Assembly: GCF_900114475.1 (NCBI RefSeq)
Contig: NZ_FOTE01000002.1
Span: 62,001 to 126,000, forward strand
Direction of reading: 5' to 3'
DNA from: Paenibacillus sp. 1_12
GTDB taxonomy: Bacteria; Bacillota; Bacilli; Paenibacillales; NBRC-103111
Length of the DNA: 64,000 nucleotides
The translations under genes were made by a program, and so were the position numbers. Below the pieces are notes generated by a model. The model had not been told where the DNA came from. It made no database searches and saw nothing but the letters and a program-made list of their open reading frames with translations. The first letter of the stretch is position 1; each line of letters opens with the position of its first letter. This document shows positions 17,436-27,156 of the stretch, piece after piece.

Positions 17436-18833
17436 CTATAGCAGAACCAAAATCTCCTCCAGCTTCATTCCCCTAGAACCTTTGACAAGCACGACATCGT
17501 TTGGTGTGGCGTAGTTTGCGATGGCCTGCGCGAGCTGGCTTTTATCATCAAAATGCGTTACACAGTCGGGTTCATAAATAAGAGCAGCTTGCTCGGCTAT
17601 GTGCTTCGACAATTTCCCGTACGTATAGATGCGATCAATTTTGTTGGGGTCTAACATCTGACCAATTTCTCGATGAAATTCAACCTCGCGTTCACCAAGC
17701 TCAAGCATGTCGCCCAATACAATGATTTTCCTATGGTAGCCCTGAAGCTCTTCCAGTAAATGAAGAGCCGCCTTCATCGAAGACGGACTTGCATTGTAAG
17801 CATCATTTAAAACAGTCAGTCCCATCGGAGTTTTCGTAAGTTCAATACGCATTCCTGTCATTACGCTTGCTTGCAAGCCTTCAGCTATAATTGGATGTGA
17901 GATATCAAAGTACATACCAACTGCTATTGCAGCAAGCGCATTGATCACATTATGAGATCCCAACACTGGAATGTAGAATTCGATGTCTAACCCGCTGAGT
18001 TGAAAATGAGTTCCCGCCGCATCCATTCGTACCTCCGCAGGCGTAAAGTCATTTTCTTGCCGGGCTCCGAAGGTGACCGTATTGAAGCCAAGCCCTTGTT
18101 CTCCCTCATGATGTTGTTCCCATTCAGGTAAAACCGCTTGTATCAGTGGATTATCACCGTTATATATTAGCGTGCCGCCTTTCTGCAGACCTGCTACAAT
18201 TTCCGTCTTCGCTCTCGCGATTTCTTCTCTCGTTCCAAGCTGCAGTAAATGAGCTTCGCCGACATTCGTAATAATAGCAATTTCAGGTTCGGCAAGCTCA
18301 GATAAGAAGCGGATTTCTCCTCGACCGCTCATCCCCATTTCAAGCACAACTATCTCAGTATCTTCCTCTAATTGAAGCAGCGTGAAGGGCAAGCCGATAT
18401 GATTGTTATAATTACCAATTGTTTTGTGCACCTTATACGTAGTAGCCAAAACAGCTGCTGTCATATCCTTAGTTGTTGTCTTTCCATTACTTCCAGTAAT
18501 TCCCACAATTCGCACATTCAACTGTGAAAGATAGGATTTAGCCAGCGTTTGCAGAGCAATTAAGGTATCATCGACAAAAATCAATGGAATGCCTGCTGGA
18601 GGATGCTCATGATCATTTTGCCATAACGATGCTACTGCTCCTTTGGCTATAGCATCCTCAACAAATTGATGTCCGTCAAAAGCTTCACCAATCAAGGGTA
18701 CATAAAGATTCCCCGCCTGAATCGAACGGGTATCTTTGGAAATGCCGCTAATCTGCAAATCAGTAATGTTGACGTCGCTTTGGGCAATTCCCTTGCACAT
18801 CTCAGCGATCTGGGAGTATGAACGTTTAATCAT
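17436..18833 (-). CDS. murF: UDP-N-acetylmuramoyl-tripeptide-D-alanyl-D-alanine ligase MurF
   Basis: MurF adds D-Ala-D-Ala to the UDP-MurNAc tripeptide. In the 465-residue protein the N-domain contains SKDTRSIQAGNLYVPLIGEAFDGH, interrupted here to be read as DTRSIQAGNLYVPL. The ATP loop GSNGKTTT lies at 114-121, and TIGNYNNHIGLP and NDAYNASPSSMKAAL follow. The start overlaps the end of murE by eight bases, so the two are coupled. In Bacillus subtilis murF lies outside this cluster; its insertion between murE and mraY resembles the order in other bacteria. The region just downstream is the family 3 repeat array. Confidence 0.98.
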   Translation of the reverse strand: MIKRSYSQIAEMCKGIAQSDVNITDLQISGISKDTRSIQAGNLYVPLIGEAFDGHQFVEDAIAKGAVASLWQNDHEHPPAGIPLIFVDDTLIALQTLAKSYLSQLNVRIVGITGSNGKTTTKDMTAAVLATTYKVHKTIGNYNNHIGLPFTLLQLEEDTEIVVLEMGMSGRGEIRFLSELAEPEIAIITNVGEAHLLQLGTREEIARAKTEIVAGLQKGGTLIYNGDNPLIQAVLPEWEQHHEGEQGLGFNTVTFGARQENDFTPAEVRMDAAGTHFQLSGLDIEFYIPVLGSHNVINALAAIAVGMYFDISHPIIAEGLQASVMTGMRIELTKTPMGLTVLNDAYNASPSSMKAALHLLEELQGYHRKIIVLGDMLELGEREVEFHREIGQMLDPNKIDRIYTYGKLSKHIAEQAALIYEPDCVTHFDDKSQLAQAIANYATPNDVVLVKGSRGMKLEEILVLL

Positions 18834-20325
18834 GGTTTCGTCCCCTTATCGCTTCTTTGGCAACCAAACGATCATCAAAATCATGCTTGATCCCGTTTAT
18901 ATCCTGATAGGTTTCATGACCCTTACCCGCTATCAATACGACATCTCCATGAACGGCATTAGCAATTGCCAGCTGAATAGCAGCCCTACGGTCAGCGATA
19001 AGCTGATAGCGTTCAGCAGGAAAATCAACTTCCACAAGCCCCGGTACGATATCCAGTAAAATGCTCTGAGGATCCTCCTTGCGTGGGTTATCAGAGGTAA
19101 CATATAAATAATCACTATAGCGGGCAGCGACCTTGCCCATAATAGGCCGTTTTAGACGGTCACGATCACCGCCGCAGCCGAAGACGCAATGGATGTGACC
19201 CTCAACAAATTGCGAAATGGTAGATAGTGCTTTTTCCAAACCGTCAGGAGTATGGGCGTAATCGACAAGTACGAGGAAGTCCTGTCCAGCGTCAACCACC
19301 TCCATTCGTCCTTCTACAACCGTGTTTGATTTCAAACGCTGACTAATCGCTTCCAAAGAAACTCCCTCAAGCAAAGCTGCCGTAACAGCTGCTAAAGTAT
19401 TGTACACATTAAACTCACCAATCAGCTGGGTTTGAATAGGAATCGTACCCCTAAATGTCACACAGGTGAAAGCCGTACCTTGTGAAGTAATTTGGATATC
19501 TTCCGCTCGAACATCCGCTATACTATGGATTCCATAAGTAACCACCTGTGCCGAAGTCAGCTTGGCGTAATCCTCTGACGCAGAATCATCTGCATTAAGC
19601 ACCGCATACCGCTGGTCCTGTGGAAGAGGTGAGTAGTCGTTGCCAAGACGGGCAAAGAGCAATCCCTTAGCCGCTTTATAGGCTTCCATCGAACCATGAT
19701 AATCCAGATGGTCCTGGGTTAAATTTGTGAAAATCGCTGTACGAAAGCTGCATCCCTTCACTCTTCCCATATCTAGACCATGAGAGGAAACTTCCATCAT
19801 GCAGTAATCGGTGCCAGCATCAGCCATTAGACGTAAATAACGCTGCAAATCGAACGATTCCTGCGTGTTTGACCCATGATTGGTTATATAATCAGAACCA
19901 ATTTTTATTTCAATGTTACCCATCAATCCTGTTACATGGCCTTGGCTACTTAGAAGCTTTTCAAGCAGATAGGTTGTTGTCGTTTTACCATTCGTTCCGG
20001 TAATGCCGATCAGCTTAAGCTCCTTACTGGGATAGCCGTATAGATGGCAGGAAATCTCCGCTAATGCGGACCATGTATCTTTAACAAAGAGTTTTGGGAC
20101 TGTGCTATCCACATCATGTTCGACTACTAAAGCAACCGCACCATTGCTAACTGCCTGCTCTACATAAAGATGCCGATCTTCGATCCCATTTTTGGCAGAT
20201 ATGCAAACAAACAAATCGCCTTTTTTGACTTTTCTGGAGTCAATTTCAATGCCTGTGATTTCTATATGGCCATTGCCTTCAATACGGCTAACCGCAAGCT
20301 GCGAAGCCAATTCATTCAGCTGCAT
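18826..20325 (-). CDS. murE: UDP-N-acetylmuramoyl-tripeptide synthetase MurE (meso-diaminopimelate type)
   Basis: MurE adds the third residue of the peptide stem. The 499-residue protein has DSRKVKKGDLFV in the N-domain, the ATP loop GTNGKTTT at 110-117, and NLTQDHLDYHG in the centre. DNPRKEDP at 412-419 is the signature for meso-diaminopimelate rather than lysine, matching a Bacillus-type A1-gamma peptidoglycan and the dapB gene in this window. The ATG has an adequate AGGGAAG site. The 3' end overlaps murF. Confidence 0.98.
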   Translation of the reverse strand: MQLNELASQLAVSRIEGNGHIEITGIEIDSRKVKKGDLFVCISAKNGIEDRHLYVEQAVSNGAVALVVEHDVDSTVPKLFVKDTWSALAEISCHLYGYPSKELKLIGITGTNGKTTTTYLLEKLLSSQGHVTGLMGNIEIKIGSDYITNHGSNTQESFDLQRYLRLMADAGTDYCMMEVSSHGLDMGRVKGCSFRTAIFTNLTQDHLDYHGSMEAYKAAKGLLFARLGNDYSPLPQDQRYAVLNADDSASEDYAKLTSAQVVTYGIHSIADVRAEDIQITSQGTAFTCVTFRGTIPIQTQLIGEFNVYNTLAAVTAALLEGVSLEAISQRLKSNTVVEGRMEVVDAGQDFLVLVDYAHTPDGLEKALSTISQFVEGHIHCVFGCGGDRDRLKRPIMGKVAARYSDYLYVTSDNPRKEDPQSILLDIVPGLVEVDFPAERYQLIADRRAAIQLAIANAVHGDVVLIAGKGHETYQDINGIKHDFDDRLVAKEAIRGRNHD

Positions 20326-20414
20326 GAGCTTCCCTCCATTTTTTACACATGGTATCTATTATGGACAAAAAAAGTGCTGCTGAAAAGCCTCTTTTTTAAA
20401 TTGTCGTTATTTAA

Positions 20415-22352
20415 TTATTCCACTTGAGGAGGAGGTGCCGTTTCCGATAAATATATGCGGATTGTCGAGCCTTGCTCCAGCTTGGCACCTGCTTTAGGAA
20501 CCTGATTGACAACATAGGAGCCAACACCTGACTTAGCGAGCAGGAAGTTCGAATTCAGATTTTCATAAATATCTGTAATGCTCATGCCGATCACATTTGG
20601 AACCTCCACCATACGGGTGTCCCCATAAACGTATTTCTTTTCCAACTGGTCCTTCCGCTCGGGTACCTGCATATAACGAAGAGTATCCTCCATAATACTT
20701 TTGACAATAGGAGCAACAATCAAGCCTCCGAACTGAAGCCCTTGCGGATTATCCACAGCGGTATAGACAACAATTTTGGGATCATCAGCAGGTGCAAAGC
20801 CAATAAAAGATACGATATGATCTGTAGGGGAATAGCGACCATTCACGACTTTTTGAGCCGTTCCAGTTTTTCCGCCAACCCGATAACCTTCAATAAATGC
20901 ATTGCGACCGGTTCCGTTCGCAACGACGCTTTCCAGTGTTTCTCTAACTTGCTTGGAGGTTGCCTCCGATATAACTTGCCTGACCAGCTCCGGTTGTACC
21001 TTATCGATCATTTGGTTGCTGCCCGGCTGATACCAGCCCCTTGCTACAAATGGCTTGTAAAGCTTACCCCCGTTGATCGCTGCCGAAACCGCTGTAATCT
21101 GTTGAATCGGCGTTACCGACACACCTTGACCAAATGCTGTAGTAGCTAGTTCGACAGGGCCGACACGCGACATTTTGAACATAATGCCATTCTCTTCGCC
21201 GCCGAGGTCAATCCCGGTTTTGGTACCAAAGCCAAACCTAGTAATATAATCGAACAGCTTCTCTTTACCGAGCCTCTGGCCCATTACGACAAAACCAGGG
21301 TTACAGGAGTTTTCGACTACCTGTAGGAAGGTCTCGCTTCCATGACCGCCACGTTTCCAGCATCGCAATCTGGCACCAGCAACCTCAATATAGCCAGGAT
21401 CATAAAAAGCATCAGTAAGCTTAACCTTTTTCTCTTCTAATGCAGCTGCTAATGTAATAATTTTGAATGTCGAGCCTGGCTCATATGTCATCCAAATCGG
21501 TAAATTACGGTCATAGCTCTCTTTGGGGAAGTCACGAAAGTTGCCGGGATCATAACCAGGTCTTCCTCCCATCGCAAGGATTTCACCGTTATTAGGATCC
21601 ATGACGATAGCAATCGCGTGCTCAGCCTGATATTTCACCATCGCTTGATCAAGCTCGCGTTCCAATATGGACTGAATATGACTATCCACCGTCAGCTGCA
21701 GGTTCATCCCATCACGCGGTTTCACATAAGCGTCTGTTGAATTCGGCATTTGCCTTCCTGCCGCATCTGCCAAAAAGGAGACACTTCCACCCAAGCCTGT
21801 CAAAGGCTTATCATACTTTAATTCTATGCCCGTAAGTCCTTGATTATCAATACCAGTAAACCCAAGAATGTGAGCAGCAAGCCCCCCAAAAGGATAGTAC
21901 CTTTTATTGTCCTCCGCAACCACGATGCCAGGAAGATTTAGAGAACGAATTTCCTGGGCTTTTTCCTGGGTTATCTTCCGGCCACCGGGTTGAATACGAA
22001 CGATTAACTGCCTCTGTGTAATCTGCTTAAGCAGCGCTTCCTCATTCAGCTGAAGCATGGAAGCCAGCTGAGCTGCTACCGACTTGGCATCTTTGACCTG
22101 TGCTGGAATGGCCATTACCGTTGGTGAACTAATATTGTAGGCAAGCTGAATCCCGTTCCGGTCCAGAATCTCACCACGTTTGGCTGCAAAAGGAATATTG
22201 CGGCGCCATGAGTCTTCAGCTTTTTCTGATAGCTCCGGCCCTAACCATATTTGGACAAAACCAAGCCTTATGATTAATGCAATAAACAAAAAAGTACCGA
22301 TAATAAGTGCAATAAATAGTCGACGTCGAACCTTAGTTTGAGTTGCTTTCAT
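20415..22352 (-). CDS. spoVD: Sporulation-specific penicillin-binding protein SpoVD
   Basis: SpoVD is a class B transpeptidase needed for spore cortex synthesis, working with SpoVE. The 645-residue protein has a basic N-terminus and one membrane anchor (about 11-30). A dimerisation domain includes RGEILDRNG, and the transpeptidase has Ser294-TFK, Ser349-C-N and Lys495-TGT as the three active-site motifs. One PASTA domain (about 578-640) ends the protein, matching Bacillus SpoVD. It lies between pbpB and murE. A ribosome site GAGGGGAACG precedes the ATG. Confidence 0.97.
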   Translation of the reverse strand: MKATQTKVRRRLFIALIIGTFLFIALIIRLGFVQIWLGPELSEKAEDSWRRNIPFAAKRGEILDRNGIQLAYNISSPTVMAIPAQVKDAKSVAAQLASMLQLNEEALLKQITQRQLIVRIQPGGRKITQEKAQEIRSLNLPGIVVAEDNKRYYPFGGLAAHILGFTGIDNQGLTGIELKYDKPLTGLGGSVSFLADAAGRQMPNSTDAYVKPRDGMNLQLTVDSHIQSILERELDQAMVKYQAEHAIAIVMDPNNGEILAMGGRPGYDPGNFRDFPKESYDRNLPIWMTYEPGSTFKIITLAAALEEKKVKLTDAFYDPGYIEVAGARLRCWKRGGHGSETFLQVVENSCNPGFVVMGQRLGKEKLFDYITRFGFGTKTGIDLGGEENGIMFKMSRVGPVELATTAFGQGVSVTPIQQITAVSAAINGGKLYKPFVARGWYQPGSNQMIDKVQPELVRQVISEATSKQVRETLESVVANGTGRNAFIEGYRVGGKTGTAQKVVNGRYSPTDHIVSFIGFAPADDPKIVVYTAVDNPQGLQFGGLIVAPIVKSIMEDTLRYMQVPERKDQLEKKYVYGDTRMVEVPNVIGMSITDIYENLNSNFLLAKSGVGSYVVNQVPKAGAKLEQGSTIRIYLSETAPPPQVE

Positions 22353-22433
22353 GACTGTCCGTTCCCCTCCTGAACTGAATCTGGGACTGCTTCATTTCCA
22401 GACTATTCAGGACAAACAGTGGTTAGAACAAGC

Positions 22434-24788
22434 CTACCTTGCCGGAGGGTCGGTTTTTTTGGCAGAAGCTTCATTGACTTTGGTCGATTCTGCGGTTTTT
22501 ATGGGACTATTCGGTTTGACAGCTGTTTCCTTCTTATCTGTCTTCGCTGGTGGAGAAGGCGTTGTTGCTGGAGGAACTTGTGCATCAGAAGTCGGCCCCT
22601 GCAGCAGCTCACTGTATGGCTTAAGCTGTAAAATGAGCTGTCTGACATCACTATCACCAGTTAAAGATTGGGATGCAACATACCCTTCCCCTACAGATTG
22701 ACATTTTATTTTAATGAATGTGCATACTTCCATGGCGTCCCGTAATGATTTGCCTGTCATATCCGGGATTGGCAGATCACCGCTTTCTTGAAGCACCACA
22801 TAAATTCGTTGGTCAGAGCTGATATCGGTCCCGACCGCTGGCGACTGTGCGATAACTTTACTACCTTTTCCAATGGTTTCAACGATAACACCAAATTTAT
22901 TCATCACATTTTTGGATTTCTCAACAGTTTGGCCCGTTAGATCAGGCATCAACATTTCATCTGCCTTCTCCGCTGTTTTCATTTGTTGTGTATTGGATGG
23001 CACGCCCATATAACGCAGGGTTTGCGACACAATTTCTTTAAATGCCGGAGGCGCCACCTCACTACCACGATGATAGTCTCCACCCAGATCCGGTTCATCC
23101 GCGATTATCGTCACTAAAATTTTGGGATTTTCAACTGGCGCATAGCCAATAAAAGATACAACCCATTTGCCGTCCGCGTAACCTTTACCACCTGGCTCAA
23201 CTTTGTTGGCTGTTCCTGTTTTTCCAGCAACGCGATATCCTTCGATATAAGCATTACGTCCTGTTCCAATGGCTTGATCGCTAACTACTTGTTCCAAGTA
23301 CTCGGTTACCTGCTTGGCAGTCCGCTCGGATACGACCTGTCGAATCACTTCCGGCTCAAAGGTTTGAATAACTTCCTTGCTCTTAGGGTTCAAGATATCT
23401 TTGACTACATGAGGTACCATCAGCTTACCGCCATTGGCAATCGCAGCATACGCTGAAGTTTGCTGTATCGCAGTAGTCGTTATACGTCCTTGCCCATAAG
23501 TAGCCGTTGCATAATCAGATGGATATTTCATCGCTACAATACCAGGAATCTCCCCTGGTAAATCAATCCCTGTTTTAGCTCCAAAACCAAATTTTTCGAT
23601 ATATTTCTTAAGCTTGTCCTGACCCAGCTTCTCATAGCCAAGCTTAACAAAAGCAACATTACTTGAGCGCTTTAATCCATCCAGATATGAAATTGGGCCC
23701 CATCCAACAATATTATGGTCATGTAGGGTCCGCCCTGGCACTTGAATAGCCCCCGACTGATACTTATCTTCGGGAAAGAACAAGTTTTCCTCAACGGCTG
23801 CAGCTAGCGTGACAATCTTGAAGGTCGAGCCTGGCTCATACTGGGAGGCAACCGTATTATTAATAAAGTCACTCTGATTTTTATAATCCCAATACTTGTT
23901 AGGGTTGAAATTTGGGGTGCTCGCCATCCCCAGTATTTCCATCGTGTTCGGGTCAACCGCTATTGCAGTCAAACTTTTAGGGTTATACTTGGCATTCACC
24001 TTTTCCAGTGCGCTTTCAATGTAGAATTGAATATTTTTGTCGATCGTCAATCTAACAATGCTGCCATCCACTGCAGGTTGATAGTTAACCTTAGCATCTG
24101 GAAGCTCGACTCCGGTTCTATCCTTTTCATAGCTTCTATTTCCGGGAATACCTTTAAGAAAACTGTCAAAACGGGATTCCAGACCTGTTAGCGCTCTACC
24201 CTCTTTATCTGTATAACCGAGTACATGCGAGGCAAGCTTGCCTCCAGGATAAAACCGTTTTTGTTCCTTTTGAAGGTAGATTCCAGCATTTTTAACATTC
24301 GCCTTTTTCTTGAGCATATCTACGAAACTCTTGACCTTGTCAGCGACCTCTGTATCAATTTTCCAGCCTTCATTGTGTATTTCTACCTGTGACAGCAGTG
24401 TCTTGTTATCGCTACTCTTTTTTTTATTAAGCAGTGTCCGGATTTTTTCTTCTAAAGCAGAAATTGAAGCGGGATCATCAGAAGTTTTTAAGATCTCAGC
24501 CAAGCCTTTAACGACATCCTGCTCCAAATGATTGTCTTGAATGATAACCGGGTTTAGCGCTAGTGTATAAGCAGGGGAATCCTCTGCAAGCACCTTGTCA
24601 TTACGATCGACAATCATCCCTCTGACAGGGCGGAGCACATCTTCTTTGGCCCATCTCTCTTGTGCGGATGACAGTAAACTAGCCCCCTGCACAACCTGAA
24701 CCCAGTAAAGTCTGCCTACTATTGCAACAAAAAAGAGGGTAAACAACCCTCCAATGAGTAATGATCTAAGCTTTACTTTTTTTGTCAT
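22434..24788 (-). CDS. pbpB: Septal penicillin-binding protein 2B
   Basis: PBP2B is the class B transpeptidase of the divisome. The 784-residue protein has a membrane anchor at about 10-30, RPVRGMIVDRN in the N-domain, and active-site motifs Ser321-TFK, Ser375-S-N and Lys523-TGT. Two PASTA domains occupy about 612-735. The last 48 residues are a Pro-, Lys- and Thr-rich tail (PPATTPSPPAKTDKKE and onward) of low complexity, making the protein longer than the 716 residues of Bacillus subtilis. It lies 34 bases after ftsL. Confidence 0.97.
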   Translation of the reverse strand: MTKKVKLRSLLIGGLFTLFFVAIVGRLYWVQVVQGASLLSSAQERWAKEDVLRPVRGMIVDRNDKVLAEDSPAYTLALNPVIIQDNHLEQDVVKGLAEILKTSDDPASISALEEKIRTLLNKKKSSDNKTLLSQVEIHNEGWKIDTEVADKVKSFVDMLKKKANVKNAGIYLQKEQKRFYPGGKLASHVLGYTDKEGRALTGLESRFDSFLKGIPGNRSYEKDRTGVELPDAKVNYQPAVDGSIVRLTIDKNIQFYIESALEKVNAKYNPKSLTAIAVDPNTMEILGMASTPNFNPNKYWDYKNQSDFINNTVASQYEPGSTFKIVTLAAAVEENLFFPEDKYQSGAIQVPGRTLHDHNIVGWGPISYLDGLKRSSNVAFVKLGYEKLGQDKLKKYIEKFGFGAKTGIDLPGEIPGIVAMKYPSDYATATYGQGRITTTAIQQTSAYAAIANGGKLMVPHVVKDILNPKSKEVIQTFEPEVIRQVVSERTAKQVTEYLEQVVSDQAIGTGRNAYIEGYRVAGKTGTANKVEPGGKGYADGKWVVSFIGYAPVENPKILVTIIADEPDLGGDYHRGSEVAPPAFKEIVSQTLRYMGVPSNTQQMKTAEKADEMLMPDLTGQTVEKSKNVMNKFGVIVETIGKGSKVIAQSPAVGTDISSDQRIYVVLQESGDLPIPDMTGKSLRDAMEVCTFIKIKCQSVGEGYVASQSLTGDSDVRQLILQLKPYSELLQGPTSDAQVPPATTPSPPAKTDKKETAVKPNSPIKTAESTKVNEASAKKTDPPAR

Positions 24789-24822
24789 TTCGACTCCTCT
24801 CTCCCATTCATATAGCAGATGA

Positions 24823-25260
24823 TTAAGGGGCGATTTCTGTCGTTTTTTGATTTACTGCCGTCGCACTAGAAGGGACTTTTGGATCTTTTAGGGACACTTT
24901 GCTGATTTGCTTGTCCTCAGGTGGACCCAAGCCAACTTTGTTTGCTTCTGTTCTTAGGCGATCAGGACTCGATAAGGCTTCTACTTTATGCTTTAACACA
25001 CTGTTCTCCGCCTGCAGCATTTGAATATCGGTCTCAAATTTCAAAATCTTCGTGTTCATTTCATAGATTTGGGCATAGCGCCAAATAATCAAGCTGGCCA
25101 CTGATACGCAAACGAGCACCGTAAATAAATAGAGCAGCTTCTCCTGAACCGGGAGTGACCTATTCCGGTAAACGACCCTCTTCGTTTCCTTGACTGTAAC
25201 CTTTTCTTTCTGAGCGGGACGTGGCTGAGTTGCCGAACTTCCGTGCATGTATGCAGGCAT
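24823..25260 (-). CDS. ftsL: Cell division protein FtsL
   Basis: FtsL is a small bitopic divisome protein that pairs with DivIC and DivIB through a coiled coil. The 145-residue protein has a basic cytoplasmic tail, a membrane helix at about 41-60, and a heptad-like helix (about 62-100, including LKFETDIQMLQAENSVLKHK), then a short polar tail. Position before pbpB supports the call. AGGAGG precedes the ATG closely. It is separated from rsmH by an unusual 357-base gap filled with dispersed repeats. Confidence 0.93.
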   Translation of the reverse strand: MPAYMHGSSATQPRPAQKEKVTVKETKRVVYRNRSLPVQEKLLYLFTVLVCVSVASLIIWRYAQIYEMNTKILKFETDIQMLQAENSVLKHKVEALSSPDRLRTEANKVGLGPPEDKQISKVSLKDPKVPSSATAVNQKTTEIAP

Positions 25261-25297
25261 TGAGATATTTCCTCCTTCACTAATTAAGTATTGTATA

Positions 25298-25318
25298 AGA
25301 AACCTCTAGCGAGGTTTT
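25298..25318 (+). terminator. Small hairpin with T-run in the ftsL-rsmH gap
   Basis: AACCTC-TAGC-GAGGTT is followed by TTT on the plus strand, the direction opposite to the flanking genes. It may be a fragment of a mobile repeat rather than a working terminator. Confidence 0.35.
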
Positions 25319-25405
25319 TCAGCGGAGAGCAACTACGATCCATATGTAGGTTATCTTGAAATATATGAATGTTCAGTAATACTAAAACATATGAATTCTG
25401 ATATG

Positions 25406-25610
25406 ATAAGAAAAGCTCCTATACGGAGCACCATCGTTGAAGAAACATCCATATCTATGAAGAAGCTTTTCTTGCAAGAGATAAGAATGGTTCAGCTCCG
25501 CTGAAAAATATAAATTCTTACCTCTTAAGAAAAGCCCCAGAATGGAGCCCATTCGACGAAGATCAATCCGTATCGTAGCGGAAGCTTTTATGTGAGATCT
25601 CTAGCTAAAA
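25406..25610 (+). repeat. Dispersed repeat family 1, copies B and C between rsmH and ftsL
   Basis: Copy B (25406-25506) and copy C (25526-25610) lie head to tail and opposite to the flanking genes. Both start with AAGAAAAGC(T/C)CC and contain a GGAGC arm. B has the GAATGGTTCAGC end of copy A, and C has the GACGAAGAT core. Together they fill most of the 357 bases between rsmH and ftsL; no gene is seen there. Confidence 0.75.
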
Positions 25611-25617
25611 AAGAAAC

Positions 25618-26574
25618 TTAAATATGCAGCTTTTCAGCGATTCTCAGCTTAGCTGAGCGCGCTCTGGAATTAGCATCCAGCTCCTCTTCACCAGCTTCTA
25701 TGGGCTTACGGTTAACGAGTTTAACTATACCTTTGGTGCCACACACACATATTGGAAAATCGCCTGGACATGTGCAACGCTCGACATATTTGGCAAAGGT
25801 TTGTTTGCAAATACGATCTTCCAGGGAATGGAAAGTGATGACTGCCACTCTACCTCCAGGAGACAAACAGCGGATTGATTGCTCCAACGCTTCTTCGAAC
25901 ACACCTAATTCATCGTTAACTGCTATTCGTAAAGCCTGGAAACTACGTTTGGCTGGGTGTGGACCATTGCGTCGTGCGGCAGCAGGAATACCTTCCTTAA
26001 TAAGCTCGACAAGCTGACCCGTCGATTCAATGGAACCTTTAGCGCGTGCCGCCACGATCTTGCCAGCAATACGTTTGGCGAATTTTTCTTCCCCGTATTC
26101 AAATAAAATACGTACAATTTCTTGCTCTGGCCAGTCATTAACAATCTCTCTTGCCGTTAATTTCGCAGTGCGATCCATTCGCATATCCAGTTCAGCATCA
26201 TGGTTATAGCTGAAGCCCCGTTCAGCTTCATCCAGCTGTGGAGAGGAAACACCCAGATCGAACAAAATCCCATCCACCTGCGGTTGACCGCTCTTCATAA
26301 CTTGCGGTATCTGTTTCAGCTGTTCCTCCAAAAAACGAAAGTTGCTTCGTACCAGCTTGACCCTATCCATCAGGGTAGCTAGTCTTTCCTCAGCATGGGC
26401 CAAAGCTGCATCATCTTGATCAAAAGCAATCAATAGACCTTGACTGCTTAAACGGGAAGCGATTTCGTAGCTATGCCCCGCTCCACCAAGTGTGCAATCC
26501 ACGTAAACACCATCTGGCTTAATTTCCAATCCTTCTACAGCTTCTTGCTTCAATACAGTAATATGATGAAACAT
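25618..26574 (-). CDS. rsmH: 16S rRNA (cytosine(1402)-N(4))-methyltransferase RsmH
   Basis: RsmH (MraW) methylates N4 of C1402 in 16S rRNA. I start it at ATG 26574, six bases after AGGAGG, giving 318 residues; the longer frame to 26616 runs into a repeat. [10 protein letters not shown] at 26-35 is the S-adenosylmethionine motif, and [17 protein letters not shown] and the C-terminal RKPIEA(G/S)[12 protein letters not shown] pattern are typical. A hairpin repeat unit abuts its ribosome site. Confidence 0.98.
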   Translation of the reverse strand: MFHHITVLKQEAVEGLEIKPDGVYVDCTLGGAGHSYEIASRLSSQGLLIAFDQDDAALAHAEERLATLMDRVKLVRSNFRFLEEQLKQIPQVMKSGQPQVDGILFDLGVSSPQLDEAERGFSYNHDAELDMRMDRTAKLTAREIVNDWPEQEIVRILFEYGEEKFAKRIAGKIVAARAKGSIESTGQLVELIKEGIPAAARRNGPHPAKRSFQALRIAVNDELGVFEEALEQSIRCLSPGGRVAVITFHSLEDRICKQTFAKYVERCTCPGDFPICVCGTKGIVKLVNRKPIEAGEEELDANSRARSAKLRIAEKLHI

Positions 26575-26589
26575 CGTTATCCTCCTAGG

Positions 26590-26694
26590 AGTTTTGCTTA
26601 GCAAAACTGGCTTCATAAGTGTTACTAAGTTCTATTTAACAAAACTTCGTAAACACTGTTGAGTTTTGCGTAGCAAAACTGACTTCGTAAGTTG
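26590..26694 (-). repeat. Dispersed repeat family 2, units before rsmH
   Basis: Two perfect hairpins occur on the minus strand, AGTTTTGC-TAA-GCAAAACT (26590-26608) and AGTTTTGC-TAC-GCAAAACT (26662-26680). Each is preceded by a CTTA(C/T)GAAG-like core, with a degenerate middle unit at 26638-26660. The proximal hairpin ends three bases before the AGGAGG of rsmH. Confidence 0.85.
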
Positions 26695-26709
26695 ATTTGT
26701 TTACAATGG

Positions 26710-27147
26710 CTAGAGATCGAAGTTAAAATCAACAAGCTTTTCGGCTATTTCGTTGAAGGAATCGTTCGATTGCTGGAAATAGTTTACCCATATTGGCTTG
26801 CTCCAAATCTCAACACGATTGGAAACACCGATAACGACGCAATCTTTATCCAATTTCGCATATTCAACAAGGTTATTTGGTAAATTAATCCTGCCCTGCT
26901 TATCCAATTCACATTCCCCGGCTCCGGAGAAAAAGAACCGACTAAAGGCACGGGCATCTGACTTCATGAGTGATAAAGCTTTCAGCTTTTGCTCAAGCAC
27001 CACCCATTCTTCCATAGGGTATACAAATAAGCATTGATCTAAGCCTCGAGTGACAATGAAGGTTGTTCCAAGGGATTCGCGAAATTTAGCTGGCACAATG
27101 ATACGGCCTTTTTCATCGATGCTGTGCTGAAATTCGCCCATGAACAT
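26710..27147 (-). CDS. mraZ: Transcriptional regulator MraZ
   Basis: MraZ is the first gene of the dcw cluster and a DNA-binding protein that controls the cluster's own promoter. The 145-residue protein has two SpoVT/AbrB-like repeats: [27 protein letters not shown] at the start (split as [15 protein letters not shown] and [12 protein letters not shown]) and [19 protein letters not shown] in the second half. It matches family length. A set of four 10-bp direct repeats just upstream is its likely operator. Confidence 0.97.
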   Translation of the reverse strand: MFMGEFQHSIDEKGRIIVPAKFRESLGTTFIVTRGLDQCLFVYPMEEWVVLEQKLKALSLMKSDARAFSRFFFSGAGECELDKQGRINLPNNLVEYAKLDKDCVVIGVSNRVEIWSKPIWVNYFQQSNDSFNEIAEKLVDFNFDL

Positions 27148-27156
27148 ATACCTTCA

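Noticed and set aside
26574-26616. 14-residue N-terminal extension of RsmH
   Set aside because: It is coded by the hairpin repeat; ATG 26574 has AGGAGG at six bases and matches the family start.
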